A stretch of 64,000 nucleotides of DNA from Thelonectria olida. Taxonomy: Eukaryota > Ascomycota > Sordariomycetes > Hypocreales > Nectriaceae. The DNA lies in assembly GCA_020736575.1 (NCBI GenBank), contig JAGPYM010000005.1, forward strand, positions 992,001 through 1,056,000. The letters run 5' to 3'. Below the pieces are notes generated by a model. It was given only the letters and a program-made list of their open reading frames with translations. It made no database searches and had not been told where the DNA came from. Position numbers and translations under genes: made by a program. Within the stretch, counting starts at the first letter, position 1, and each line of letters starts with the position of its first letter. This document shows positions 44,901 to 56,658 of the stretch, piece after piece.

Positions 44901-47900
44901 TTTTGTTGGGTCCGTCGTAGGTATTAGCGCCTCACCAGCCGCGAGCTACGGGCTTAGCATTACCAATTCACAGAGCGTCAAGTGTCAGTTCCGCCGTTGA
45001 GGTGTTGATATCTCCGTTGATAGACAGAATGGAACTCACGTCTCCGTCTCATATCATCACTACGTATCACGGTTGCCTCCCACTCTCGCTGCGTCAACAC
45101 CCACCCTTCCTTCATGCAGGATTGCACACACAAGCCCTGCAAGTGCAAGCCTCCTTTGTAGAAAAGCAAATAACGCTGCAAGCCTCTCATCTATTCGTAT
45201 GTACTAAGCAGAAAAAAGCCCGCCCCCGTTTTCTGCTGCTTCCCCGGCCCGGGCCCGGGCTTCACTTCATACGGCCGGGGGCCAAGCTTGGAGGAGGCAC
45301 GTCAAAAAAGAAGCTGCCCCGGCTTGTACGAGCTGAGAGACAGCTCGAGCGGGCGTTGGTGGCGTGGACGTGGGCGGTTTTCTGCCCGACGGGATGTGAT
45401 GCCTACGAGTTAAGTTACAGGCAAATTGAGGCGGCTTGTCGGGTGCATGATACTCTACGCACGCAAGTATGTAAGGAAAGGGGATGGATGGAGGGCATGG
45501 GTATAGCCGTCCATCCATCCAACAATAAGCCACGGCCATACACACACAGACATGCCAAATCCAGGCCGCCCACCACCCTCCATCGTGAGATTGTCGCAGA
45601 AGATCAATATCCGAGTGGACGAGCCACGACCCCAGACCGTTTCCAGACTGGGAATAAGGCTCTTCCAGACGAGGAACGACTCAGATACAACCCTGCGTGA
45701 ACACAGGTCTAGAACGATTGGGGGATCTGGCAGTGGCCGGACTTTCATTCTACCACCAACCCTCGATTAACCACGGTTAACCAGCAAGGCCATGCCAACC
45801 TCGGAATACACCCGGCGTTGATGCAGCCAGCCAGCCACAAACTCCACTCGAGCACCAGCCCAGCAGCAGCAACAACAACAACAAGTCTCCGTCATTTGCA
45901 GCCAGGCAGTGACAGGCAAGGCAAGGCAAGGCAAGACAGGTAGGTAAGCAGGCCCTTTGCTTGGTTGCTTGGCCTCTTGGCCTCTACCAAGCTGCCGCCC
46001 GCGTCTCTGCGTCTCTCTCTTCTCTCCTCAACCCTAGCGACCCCCCGTATGCATGCACGCACGCCTCCCCCGCTTCTCATCATCGACGACGTCCCGCCCG
46101 CGTCTTGGGCGACTGGTAACGAATGTACGTACCGCCACTCACAAGCTGCAACTCCTCCTCGCAGACTCCAGAAGGGATCAACGCGTACCCACGCCCGCCA
46201 TAAACGCCAACTTCAACTACAACAAGCCGGCCCGGCTGCCTGAGACTCGACACGGCGAGTTGCGCAAAACCCGGGCGGCGACGTGCGCGAGACGAGCGAA
46301 GCCCAACCTGTGTTTTTTTTTTTCCTTTTTTCCTTTTCTTCCTGTTGCTGCTGCTGCTTTGCCGGCAACAGCAGCGGACGAAGGCCGTGAGAGTTGCAAC
46401 CAAAAATAACGACCAGCAGCGTTTTTCCAAACGGGAATTGGTGGTCGACCAGGTCGTCACGCTCACACCCTCCCAAAACGGCCCCAACTCAAACCCCGCA
46501 GCCAGCTTTGTACGGCATGGGCGACTCTCGGCATGTTTGCTGGGTTATGTCATGTATGGCTCAACAACTGAGGGTGTGAGCGTGTGAGGGCAGCAGTGGT
46601 TGAATGCGACACTGCCTGCGACGTCGACCAGTAACATGTCCCGCAAAGCATGAACCAGCGATGCCCAGTAGAGTCACACTACACGACTACGACACTAGGT
46701 GCTGTTGCAAGTACAGTACAAAACACCACGGGCTGAACCTTGGACCGTGGCCCTCCTCGGTGAGTGGCTCGCCGTGCCAGCGATGGCTGTCTTTTACCGT
46801 CTGCGACGTCTGGTGGAGGGTCGCCAGTGGACGATATCAATTCACCCGTCGTCATCGACGTCCATCAGGATAAATAGGGATTCCTGCTTGTCAGCCATCA
46901 CAGGATCCCAACATGCCGAACGGCGAGCAGCACTAAGAAAGCAAAAAGCCCAATTGCAGCATCTCCCCTCCTTCCCCGCGTCTGAGATGCCCCGTCCCTT
47001 CCCGCTGTTATATGTCATGGTGCTCTCTCTCCTCCTCTCACCACTTCTCTTTTAACTTACACTGCCTGCATCTCAACACTACTGCCCTTCGACAGCCTAT
47101 CCGACCAACCTATCCGTGCCAGATTCCGTATTCTTCCTAAGAACCACCTCCTACAACACCTCCGAGGAGCCTAACGGCCTAGTCTGTCATCTTAATCGAC
47201 GTTTCCGATCCAAGTCCGGGCTGCTCTGTGAATATCCGGCATTATTATTCAGCGTATCGTCCTTGAACCGTCATCGCCCACTGCCGCCCATCAATCTCCG
47301 TGCCAGAACCCACCGGCTCTTCCCCAGCCCAAACGACGTCGCGGAGCCCCACGGGTCCCTCTGTCGGATCGCGCGCCTGAAACCCATGTAAGCCTCCTTT
47401 TCTCATTCATCTCTTCGACGTCGTTTGTCCTTCGAAAGAGCCCTGCAAGAAACTGATCCACCCGACGGGCGGAACCCTGGCGGCATTGCACCCCCGTTTC
47501 ACACCCCCTCCCTACCTCTTCCGACCCCCCTCCCCCCAGGACTACCAATGTCCATACTATCCCCCCACCCCAGGGCCGGACCCGTCCTCCGGCCGAGGTG
47601 AAGGTCCGGATCTCTTCGGGCCTGGATGCCTTGAATGTCGTGTTATGAGCTTGCTTGTGAGACACTGAGACTGTGCTCGGGTGCAAAGCCACCTCTTCTC
47701 CACCCCCCATTACCATCTCTCATAGCCAAGGGCATATTATATTAAACCCAGGGACTGCCACCATGTTGCGCAGCACTTACACAACCCAGATCAGTCACCC
47801 CTGGCTTCCATCCGTCACCTACTTGCACGCCGACTCGTATCACATCTTGACTATTAGTCAAGCATACCAGGACCCTTCTCCAAGATCTCAGGAACCATCT

Positions 47901-47908
47901 CAACCAAC
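41959..47908. other. Gene desert of about 6 kb
   Basis: I can support no gene here. Many short frames exist on both strands; the longest (42192-42977 -, 45002-45700 +) start with non-ATG codons and show no domain. The region has a T run near 42100, a T-rich stretch at about 46312-46335, a (GGCAA) repeat near 45915-45935, and many G/C-rich simple stretches. The last 800 bases are C/T-rich and are probably the promoter and leader of the carrier gene; a donor-like GTAAGC at about 47389 might begin a 5' UTR intron. Confidence 0.45.
45915..45935. repeat. Short (GGCAA)n tandem repeat
   Basis: Four consecutive GGCAA-type units lie in non-coding sequence. Confidence 0.5.
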
Positions 47909-48960
47909 ATGAGCACCGGAAGCTTCAAGCAGGCGGCAGAGTCCGCTCGGTCCAAGACGAGCGAGGTCATCGGAGCTGCCAGGAGTGACTCGGGTGCCAT
48001 CGCCGCCGACCTCCTTCACTCTCCTGTCGTGAGAGCTGCCCTTCCCTTCGTCAATGGCGGCATCAGCGGTATGGTGGCCACCAGTGTCATCCAGCCCGTC
48101 GACATGGTCAAGGTCCGAATCCAGCTCGCCGGCGAGGGAGTTGCTACCGGTCCCAAGCCTACGGCCCTCTCCGTCACTCGACAGATCATCGCCAGTGGTA
48201 AGGCCATGGACTTGTACACTGGTCTCTCCGCTGGTCTCCTTCGACAGGCCGTCTATACCACCGCCCGCTTGGGCATCTTTGACACCTTCATGGGAAAGCT
48301 GACTGTGCGAGCCAAGGCTGAGGGACGTCAAGTTGGTTTCGCCGAGCGAGCAACCGCTGGTCTGTCTGCCGGTGGTCTCGCCGCCATGGTTGGCAACCCT
48401 GCGGATCTTGCCCTCATCCGCATGCAGAGCGATGGTCTCAAGCCCCTCGCCGAGCGAAAGAACTACAAGTCCGTCATCGATGCCCTCTCGTCGATTGCCA
48501 AGAACGAAGGTGTCGCTGCCCTCTGGGCGGGAGCTGCCCCTACCGTTGTCCGAGCCATGGCCCTCAACTTTGGTCAGCTCGCCTTCTTCAGCGAGGCCAA
48601 GGCTCAGCTCAAGAAGAACACCGATCTCTCCGCCCGAACCCAGACCCTCACTGCCAGCGCCGTTGCCGGATTCTTCGCCTCTTTCTTCTCCCTGCCTTTC
48701 GACTTCGTCAAGACTCGACTCCAGAAGCAGCAGAAGGGTCCTGATGGCAAGGTTCCGTACCGTGGCATGGTCGACTGCTTCACCAAGGTGGCCAAGCAGG
48801 AGGGCCTGGGCCGATTCTACCGTGGATTCGGCACCTACTATGTCCGCATCGCTCCTCACGCGTAAGTATTGTCGTCGATCAGATTATGCGATCATTGCTG
48901 ACTCTTTCCAGGATGGTGACTCTCATCGTAGCCGACTACCTTGGCTGGCTGACCAAATAA
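47909..48960 (+). CDS. Mitochondrial carrier, 2-oxoglutarate/malate carrier type (SLC25A11-like)
   Basis: Exons 47909-48861 and 48912-48960 with a 50-nt intron give 333 aa. Three repeats of the carrier fold are seen, each with its signature: QPVDMVKVRIQ, NPADLALIRMQ and LPFDFVKTRLQ. The ends of the even helices carry RQAVYTTARLGIFDT and RAMALNFGQLAFFSE. The last exon supplies MVTLIVADYLGWLTK. Sequence blocks such as FVNGGISGMVATSVIQP resemble the oxoglutarate/malate carrier rather than the dicarboxylate carrier. It would exchange 2-oxoglutarate for malate across the inner membrane. Codon use is strongly biased to C-ending codons, which suggests high expression and explains the long open antisense frame. 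Confidence 0.92.
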
Positions 48961-51665
48961 AGGACCTAGACTCGCATTGTCATAAGTCGGAATAGATTTG
49001 CGTATACGGAATTAGGCGTTTGGCGAGCATAACTATGGGGTCATGGGTGGAAATGTGGGATACCATTGGTTTCGAATGAATTTCCTCTGTCTCTTTCTCA
49101 CAGCTGAATTGAATAAAAGAATGATTTGTTGACATTGGTGCGATGCTATTCGAGTTGTGATGTTGAAGACTCTCCTCTGTTGGTTGATGATGGTTCCATG
49201 AGGACCTCCGACCCCGCTTCGACCCGGGACAGCGGGTGTTTCCATATTCGGCTTAGTCTCTCAGAAGGCTGAGCAATTGTCATTGCTGTAGGACTGCCAT
49301 TTACTGCATTATGGGTACAGAAAAGACTGTTTGTCCATTCCCGTGTCAAGAATTTATTTCTATTTTTTTCCCCGGGGGCGTAGTTGTTTGATTGTTGAGG
49401 CATGATAGTCTTTTTATTCCATAATTTTTGGTGCAAGTGCCGGGAGGATACGCTCCGACTTACACTGGGCTCGCTAGTTTTGCTATCGGGTAACTTGATC
49501 GTGAAAACGTTTACATGCTTTAGTATTCGGCTGCATTGGTAATTAATTATCTAGTTAGTAGAAAAGCTTCGATCAACGAGTGCTTGATATGTGATAAGAT
49601 GAGTTCACCCCTTGTTTAGGCATATACCGGAACTCCCCTGAACCGTACATAACCTGTCACCAAACAACTGCCCAGGGAGCAGACTGTCAGGACTAACGAC
49701 CCGACATCGACTCACTTGATGCTCACAACCTTGCATATTGACGACGAGAATAGCGATGCTCTTGATTTGCCAGGCAGAAATCAACTCGGCGGGAACCGGC
49801 ACGCAATACAACATGGTGTTGCAATGAACCTAGCGGTTGCTTCAAGTACTGAACAAAGCAGGCCACTAAGAATCAGCAAGAAGAAACAAACAAATCCTGA
49901 CCTTTGCAAATAGTGAAACCACTCAGGATGCTCCAGAATCACTTGTCGGATGACAAACACCTCGATAATCACACTCCTGTCCGGCAAACAGGTCTTGTTC
50001 ACCGAGGATACCTTGAGCCGTCGTAGCCTGCCCTCTGCGGCGGCCGCGCGGTGAGCCCGAAAGGCCCCGGTCAGCATTCTGCTCGCTTCGAGAAGGTGTG
50101 CATGCGTCGAGGAGTCACGAGATTCTCGAGACAATCTCCTGCATCTTCAGCCGATGGTGGTACCATTCGAAATCTCACAATCCCTGGATCCCTGCCCGAC
50201 GCAAGCTTCCCCGCACGCCACGCGGGAAGTAGTCTTGGAGGTATACATGCGCGCGAGGGTGTCGTGGCTTGGGGATGGGCGTCAAGCAACGAGGTCGATT
50301 CGGGTCAAAGGGCATGGCCGTGCATTAAGTACCTTGGATGAAGATGGCTGCGGAGGAGAAGCCGTGGGCAATTGCCGTTGAGAAGTCGAAGGGTGTGCGC
50401 ATATACGGTGAGGCCTAGTCATGGGCACCTTATAGGTGAAGAGGACTTGTATCACCGTGACTCGATTCGGTGTTTACACTCCAATGTGAGGATTGAAGAC
50501 AATCACCCCGGAGGTAAGATCCCCGAGTATCCTAACATCTCAACTGCTTGCTTACTGAGTTCACTTTGTCTTCTTTGTCCTATTTTACTTTATTTTATCA
50601 CCAATGCGCTATCTGCACCTAGGGTATTTGACTCGCATTGCCTACAAAACATCACTTGTGGCAGCAGGGTATTCTCTTAGTGAACAGGTATCATTTTGCG
50701 AGTGACACCGCGGCTTATTCAATGGTGAAGTTGGGAGACGGACAACGGTAGTTCAACCTGCAGGTGTTGTAACTAGCAAAGCAATAGTTTAGGAGGACAC
50801 TTTCAGATCATGTTTGCATATTATAGGTAGATGCATAGCATTCTACGTTTTCTCATAATGAGGTGAGTACCTGCATTCAAGGTCTTCATTCTCACGGTAG
50901 TGGCCGCTGTCAAGCGGCGTGGAAGAAGGAGGAGGAGCCCTCCACCAACGTCAATACCATGCGCACTGAAGCCAAACGCACTATTACTGCTCCAAGAGCA
51001 TGCCCCTATCTTGGTCTATCAATGCAAAGACCACATTATATATGATCGGTCGCTTAGTGCGCATGAGGCCACGAAAAGGCAGATAGACTAGAGACTAATG
51101 AGAATGATCATCCCGACCTTTGGGAAGGCGGGAGTCAGTTTCTTGCACACATCCACTGCCGAGATGGTGTAGATGAGACTAAAGTTGGAGGGGACTTGGA
51201 TACAGTAATAAATATGTTCCGGTTAGAAACGGACTCTGGCCAATTTGCCATGTCAACTGACGCCCCGAATACCCCACGATGCAACTGCAGGTCTCCGGTA
51301 CGAAGGTAAATATATAAACGCCAGCTTCTTTGTAATATTAGAAATCAGATCAATCTGCCGTGGCTGTGTAAATTGAATACCTCGGTAGCTTTCATTGATT
51401 GACTAAGCAGCCTAGGTAGTTGAGTGGTTAAGATACTCCGTCTTGTGGTTGAGGTTGGCGTTTTACTGCATAACTATGGGTGTAGCTACCACCCGCCATG
51501 AAATGCCACCTTTTTCCTTGGCTAGCGAGGTTGACTTTAGGTAGCTCAAAGTATGTTCAACGAATCGCAAATGTTACATAACACGTACCGTTCATGCGTT
51601 TCTCCACATGCAAAGACTTCCTAGGCCAAAATAATGGCGCATCCAGGCATCAAATCAGGACATCA
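48961..51665. other. Intergenic region before the first tRNA-His
   Basis: No complete gene is supported in 2.7 kb. A minus-strand stretch at about 49890-50140 has coding-like composition and may be a remnant or an unrecognised small gene. Otherwise the stretch is AT-richer than the flanks, with only short frames. Confidence 0.35.
49898..50134 (-). pseudogene. Possible gene remnant or unrecognised exon
   Basis: A minus-strand frame without ATG start reads HAHLLEASRMLTGAFRAHRA, then RLRRLKVSSV and IIEVFVIRQVILEHPEWFHY, like an amphipathic protein segment. It ends at a good donor (CAAAG/GTCAGG); a 53-nt intron ending in TTCAG would lead to an immediate stop. GC content is higher than in the surroundings. 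Upstream exons could not be found, and no family is recognised. It may be a decayed gene or chance. Confidence 0.2.
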
Positions 51666-51737
51666 GCCGTTGTCGTATAGGGGTTAGTACACTTCGTTGT
51701 GGCCGAAGAAACGTCAGTTCGAGTCTGATCAACGGCA
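51666..51737 (+). tRNA. tRNA-His (anticodon GTG)
   Basis: Acceptor GCCGTTG pairs perfectly with CAACGGC, anticodon stem CTTCG/CGAAG encloses TTGTGGC, and the T arm is GTCAG-TTCGAGT-CTGAT. Box A (GGGGTTAGTAC) and box B are intact. Identical to the copy at 56078-56149. Confidence 0.93.
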
Positions 51738-51762
51738 AATGCTTACATTTGTCTGAGTACTA

Positions 51763-51770
51763 TTTTTTTT
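51763..51770 (+). terminator. Pol III terminator of tRNA-His (first copy)
   Basis: A run of eight T lies about 25 bases after the tRNA 3' end. Confidence 0.6.
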
Positions 51771-52212
51771 GCGTGGTAACGGGTGGCGGTGTCTGACACT
51801 GCCCAGGACATCACTTTTTGTCTGGACAAGACACGTTTCTCGTTTGCGCCGTGTACTTATGTGATGTCATTTAACCTAGGTATGTTGGCTGCATTCTGCT
51901 CTATCAATTATAGCGAGCACATGGCCGAGTATGAACATTGTTTCTCTGTTTGCTTCGCTTACCAGTCTCAGAGCCTGTGAATCACTATATGTACTCGGGC
52001 TCATGCTTTTGAGCGGAGTAGGGAAAGGGGAGTCACTGAGTTTTATTTATAAGGTAATCGTCAATCTGATTCATGTCACCGTGTAACATGAAACTTCTGG
52101 TCGTATTGTGGTCGTTATCTCCCACAGTTGTATAGATGCCCAGCCTCAAAGACCAGCAAATGATATCGACTAATTACAGTGCCTAACACCAGAATGAATT
52201 GTGTCTATATCC
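51771..52212. other. Intergenic region between tRNA-His and SDR
   Basis: No gene is seen. It includes the probable 3' UTR of the minus-strand SDR. Confidence 0.35.
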
Positions 52213-53064
52213 CTAATAGTCTGTGCTGACAGCAACATGCTGCAACTTTTCCTTTGTGTCTGTAAGCTGCCGGATCTTGGTTGCAAGCATACCGAAACAA
52301 TCGGACCCAAGAGGGACTCTCAACTGGTCCTCAAGGCCTGCGCCCATCCCTGTCCCGGTTACAACTTCGTAGATGCGCAAGACCCCCTTCTCCGGGTCAC
52401 CAGGCTGGGCCCCGTGCATGCCTCCGAGAATGCCGCCAATGTCAATGTATCCGTCCTTCTTCGCGCTGACATTCTGACCCTCGGCAGCGGGCTTCAGAAA
52501 GTTGGTTCTGAAGATGCCCGGTTCGATGAGGTGAACGCGGATGCCAAAGGGACTGACCTCGGACTTCATGGCCTCGCTGAGCCCTTCCACGGCGAACTTG
52601 GAGGCCGAGTAGATGGGTCCTCCGTGGCCGCCGAGTATGCCAGCTCCGCTCGAGATCTGCAGCACGACTCCGGATTGCTGCTTCCTCATGTGCGAGATGG
52701 CTGCCTTTGTGAAGTTGAGCAGCCCAAAGAAGTTGACGTCGAACTGGTACCGCGCTTCCTTTTCCGTAACCTCCTCGACGGCGCCCATCTGCCCGAAGCC
52801 GGCGTTGTTGACGAGGACGTCGATGCGGCCGTGTTTGGAGACTGCGGAACCGACGACGTCGGCGATTGCAGAAGCAGGTGCGGTGATTTCAACTTCCACA
52901 GTGTCTGCCTTGGGATGGTCTCGAAGGGATTGCGGGAACTTGGAGAGGCTGCGAGCGGTGGCTACGACAGTGTCGCCTTTGGCGAGGGCGAGTTCGGCGA
53001 GGAGCAGGCCGAAACCTGAGTTTGCTCCGGTGATGAACCAGACAAGATTGTTTGAAGATGACAT
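52213..53064 (-). CDS. Classical short-chain dehydrogenase/reductase
   Basis: Intronless, 283 aa, start ATG at 53064. The cofactor motif is FITGANSGFGLLLAE, followed by ARSLSKFP (Arg after the second strand, suggesting NADP(H)), DVLVNNAGFGQ, QISSGAG with the catalytic Ser, and YSASKFAVEGLSEAM with Tyr-x3-Lys. The C-terminal part (EPGIFRTNF; LGSDCFGMLATKIRQL) matches the group of fungal SDRs related to 17-beta-hydroxysteroid/retinol-type and oxidoreductase YusZ-like proteins. Substrate unknown, probably cytosolic. It lies beside a Zn2Cys6 regulator transcribed in the same direction. Confidence 0.92.
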   Translation of the reverse strand: MSSSNNLVWFITGANSGFGLLLAELALAKGDTVVATARSLSKFPQSLRDHPKADTVEVEITAPASAIADVVGSAVSKHGRIDVLVNNAGFGQMGAVEEVTEKEARYQFDVNFFGLLNFTKAAISHMRKQQSGVVLQISSGAGILGGHGGPIYSASKFAVEGLSEAMKSEVSPFGIRVHLIEPGIFRTNFLKPAAEGQNVSAKKDGYIDIGGILGGMHGAQPGDPEKGVLRIYEVVTGTGMGAGLEDQLRVPLGSDCFGMLATKIRQLTDTKEKLQHVAVSTDY

Positions 53065-53698
53065 TGTGGGTGTAAGATAGTAATTGATTGCTGGATTGAA
53101 GGGGGAATGAGGAAAGGGATTGTTGCAGTTGTTCTACATTTCTGGAACTGCGACAGCCCCGGCCTCTTCTTATACCTCTTCGATCTACGCTTCTGGAATA
53201 TTCACTTGCCAATAATTGCCCAAAGTAGACGAAGTTGAATCAGACGGAGTTAATGCATACTTGTGGCCGTTGCTGATCAATAGGAAGCGTTGAAGTCGAT
53301 GAGCCGCAAGTCCGCAACATTTCCCGCCAGATGTCGGGATATTATTCTCAACCTTTTCCCGCCAGTGGCCGTGATCTCATCTCCTTAAAGACCAACCAAG
53401 GGAATTAATAAAAGTCTCCGCACATTTGGGCAAAACACATGGAGGTATCATTTCGAATGAGATCATGAACAACGCGCTCTCAACAATGCTGTCGGAGAGA
53501 GAGTCTATCGATCCGAGTTTTGAGCCTCGTAGTTGTCGGCTCATATTTCTTTACGTCCTCTCTCCCATGTCTTTAGAATCGGCCATGTGTATTGGGTGTC
53601 CGAAATGGTAAAGTCCAAAGTTCTTGTTTGATTATATATTTCGTCCCTTAGTTACTCTAATATGATAACCCGGCCTTTAGGCTGCTTTATACACATGC
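53065..53698. other. SDR promoter and 3' region of the Zn2Cys6 gene
   Basis: No gene is seen in 634 bases. A TATAAG-like sequence on the minus strand near 53170-53175 is about 105 bases above the SDR start and may be its TATA element. Confidence 0.35.
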
Positions 53699-55745
53699 TT
53701 AAAACTCCAGTTGCAAGTTCTGCCAATCCCACAGCCCATCCAAAGCACCCAAGTCGGTACCTTGTAGCAGAACATCTGTATCTATGAGAGAGCCCGACGG
53801 TTGCCACATCTCATTTTCCAGTGCATTCTGTTCACTGGCTAGATTTTCGCCCAAATACACACCTATCTCGCCATCCCCGCCTCGTCCAACATCGCCGATG
53901 TTAGCAGTCCCCAGCATTGACGCCGTATCTAGGATGTTCCTCTCGGCGGCGGAAAGTCTAAGCTGCTTCACCAGGGTGCTCAGGACGCTCCATGTTGAAT
54001 CGCCCATTCTAGTGTGACCTCGAAGACGAAAGGAGACCGAAAGAGCTGTTCCAATTGCTTCCACTATTTCCCCGCGCCTCGGCACTCGTTTGGCTTCAGG
54101 ATCTTGCAGCAGCAATGAGCATAGAAGTGCGGCATTGTCGAAAGAGCAAAATGAGATCATAAAGTACTTGGCTTGCTGTGGAAAGCCCAGATCGAAGAAA
54201 TCTTTGCACACGGCCATGGATTCGAGGCAGATGGTAATTGTTCGGTCAAGTAGAGGCGATGGATTTGTTGTACGTCTCTGTCGGTCCCTGGTGGTTGTCA
54301 GACTGCTGAGGAGTGGTTTGAGAATGACCATTTGGGCCATGTACCCAACGCAGTGCAATTGCAATCGTTGGAAGGACAGGCGAGGACACTGAACGTCCCA
54401 GTGCATGTCGGGATCTTCCAAAGCAAATACTGGAGGTAGCGATGCCATCCATTTCTCGACCATTGCAAGACTATCGGCGAAGGTAGTTGCGGTTGGAGGT
54501 TCAATTTTTGACAGGGCTCTTGCGAGTTGGTTCTCGAGTACCTTTGCCACAATGGCGGAAGGGATATCTGCACTCGTACCCGACAGATCTAGGTCCAGGC
54601 TAGGATATGGAACATCACTCTCGGACTGTACGAGTAATGGGCGATTGAAGGTGACGGACATGAACCTTGGGAGATGTTTTTAGTGCAGTCAATGTTATCT
54701 AGGTGAATCTATACTTACTTGTCCCAGGTGATCAATGAACACCAGAGTCTTCGTCTCGAGTCTCTTTCGAATTCAGTCATATTGAAAAGCAATTTGTCGG
54801 TGTCGATCTCTATTTTCTCGCATTTAGTCATGGGATGACATGAACATGCAAGTTCCGAGCTCCGTTCAAGAACATACCAATTTCTTGGGCTTGTCTTACA
54901 GCAGCGGCCAACACATGCCACGAATCGAGAAACTCAGCTTCCGCCTTGAGGAACGTGGCTCCTAGGAAGAGTTGTTGGGCGTTGAGTAGTCCACCAGAGC
55001 CCGCTGGGAGAAGGCTGCTCAAAGTATCGGCAGCCGAGTGATAAAGATTGCCAAGATTGGTAGCAGAGTCTCCGAGATCAGATTCCAAATGGGACTTTGA
55101 AGCAGCTGATAGAAACTGCATCGAATTAGAGCAGATGCGGAGGACCAATGCCGTCAGAGCGACAAAGGATGCGCTGCACGAGTTTGTCATGTCCCGTCTC
55201 CGGGACCACCAGTTCACGTATGACACCATGAAATTTGGTTTATGTAGTACACAGTAGTGATGATTAACACTCTCAAAGAAATTTTGGACGAGAATGTCGG
55301 CATAGGGTCGTGGGGGAACAGTTTGTGCTGCCTGACGCGCTGGACCTGATAAGTCGACCATTCTGCAGCTGGAAGCTGGTTGTTGCGATTTCTTGGACGA
55401 GTCAGTTAATATTTATTACTGAATTGAAGGAGATAAGCTTACAGTGATCGATTCAAAGACATTGTCATTGATGTAGCCAAGGGATGCAACGGCCATTGCT
55501 GCATGTTGAGTTGAGACAGTGTCCTCTTCCAGCGTCGTCGACCTAGATTCCGCCATCTCCTGCACCGAGTTATTATCCGCTGAGGGAACAGCCATTCGCC
55601 TGGCGCTTTCATATCTGCATTGGTGGGCAAGGCCTCGACTTTGGCAGTGGTTGCAGGGCCATTGCCGACTGCATTTCTTTTTTCTGCGCTGGCACTGGGC
55701 ACAGGATGTGGCTTTGCGACCACGTTTTATAGGTTGCTCATTCAT
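53699..55745 (-). CDS. Zn2Cys6 transcription factor
   Basis: Exons 55443-55745, 54878-55391, 54719-54809 and 53699-54665 give 624 aa; introns are 51, 68 and 53 nt. The N-terminus MNEQPIKRGRKATSC leads into the zinc cluster, Cys spacing 2-6-5-2-8 (CAQCQRRKKKC, PCNHC, then HQC). Next are a Fungal_trans-type domain (FFESVNHHYCVLHKPNF; QQLFLGATFLKAEAEFLDSW; AAAVRQAQEI) and the arginine-rich motif FERDSRRRLWCSLITWDK, which spans an intron boundary. The C-terminal half is helical, with an acidic end (DTDVLLQGTDLGALDGLWDW) that may be an activation region. It is a nuclear regulator; targets are unknown. The neighbouring SDR is a natural candidate, since pathway regulators often lie next to their targets, but this is inference. 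Confidence 0.9.
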
Positions 55746-56077
55746 TTCGTTTCCAAGTTGGCTGATGCTGTGCGGGAAAAGGCGATATTGTCGGCAATTG
55801 CTACGTCTAGGTATTGCGATTCAATCATACCCTGCTTACTCAGCGGACGGATCTGGGCGCATGGCGATTGAGTGTGCACCATGTCGGTTTATTCAATGCA
55901 TCGCATGGACTCACAGATTTGCTATCTTGATTTCAGCTGCAAGTAACTTGGTCTGGCCAGCCAACCCAGCCTCGATCGATCGTCCATCGTGTGTCATTAA
56001 GACGTAAATGCCCCGTGCATTCTCCACATGTTGAGGCTTCATACTGTCACAATCCACCCCTGCTCATATCGATCGAA
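55746..56077. other. Upstream region of the Zn2Cys6 gene
   Basis: No gene is seen. It is the presumed promoter of the minus-strand regulator. Confidence 0.35.
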
Positions 56078-56149
56078 GCCGTTGTCGTATAGGGGTTAGT
56101 ACACTTCGTTGTGGCCGAAGAAACGTCAGTTCGAGTCTGATCAACGGCA
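56078..56149 (+). tRNA. tRNA-His (anticodon GTG), second identical copy
   Basis: All 72 bases are identical to the tRNA at 51666-51737. The flanking sequences differ, so the identity ends at the gene borders. Confidence 0.93.
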
Positions 56150-56153
56150 TTTC

Positions 56154-56158
56154 TTTTT
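56154..56158 (+). terminator. Pol III terminator of tRNA-His (second copy)
   Basis: Five T lie five bases after the tRNA. Confidence 0.65.
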
Positions 56159-56658
56159 GTGTTTGGACGCAATTCTTTTGTTGTTTGTGTGATATACAAT
56201 CGTGCATTCTCCGCGTGGGTGGTGGAGTGATGTTGCCTGTTGTGCTCCGCACACTGCACTCGCTCTGCTCCTCACAGCTTCAGATGGTGCTTGCTCGTCC
56301 AAGGGGAGCTTCGACCTGTTTACTGTTAGTCGCAATTCTAACGAGCACTGTACCGGATGGATTCTTTGTGACACGCACCTTTCTTTCTTCACCCAACTAT
56401 TACTATTGATGACTGCGTAACTGCTGAATTGGGATCGCCCGTAACCAGTTGTTGCTGTCTGTCTACACACAGAGCCTCAAGTGGGTGCTCTAAAACCTCG
56501 CATGAGCTGGGACAAGAGGCTCGGTCATCACAAACACATAATGTTGATGGACATGGATCGTTTGAGCTTCATCACTCGAGGACAAGACGTAGTTGTTTTA
56601 TGAGTAATGGAGTCTAGTTGCCCAATATCTTGAAATTTCGATAGCCAAATCTTGGAGC
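56159..56658. other. Intergenic region
   Basis: No gene is supported; the frames here are below 110 codons, overlap the tRNA or lack similarity. Confidence 0.35.

Noticed and set aside
45002..45700. 232-codon + strand frame in the gene desert
   Set aside because: It starts with GTG (first ATG at 45029), has irregular composition and no recognisable motif; treated as chance, though transcripts could overturn this.
47900..48859. 319-codon open frame antisense to the mitochondrial carrier
   Set aside because: It mirrors the carrier exon exactly, has no ATG-supported start or family motifs, and is explained by the strong third-position C bias of the carrier.
52201..53019. 272-codon open frame antisense to the SDR
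   Set aside because: It is a composition shadow of the clear SDR on the minus strand; start is non-ATG.
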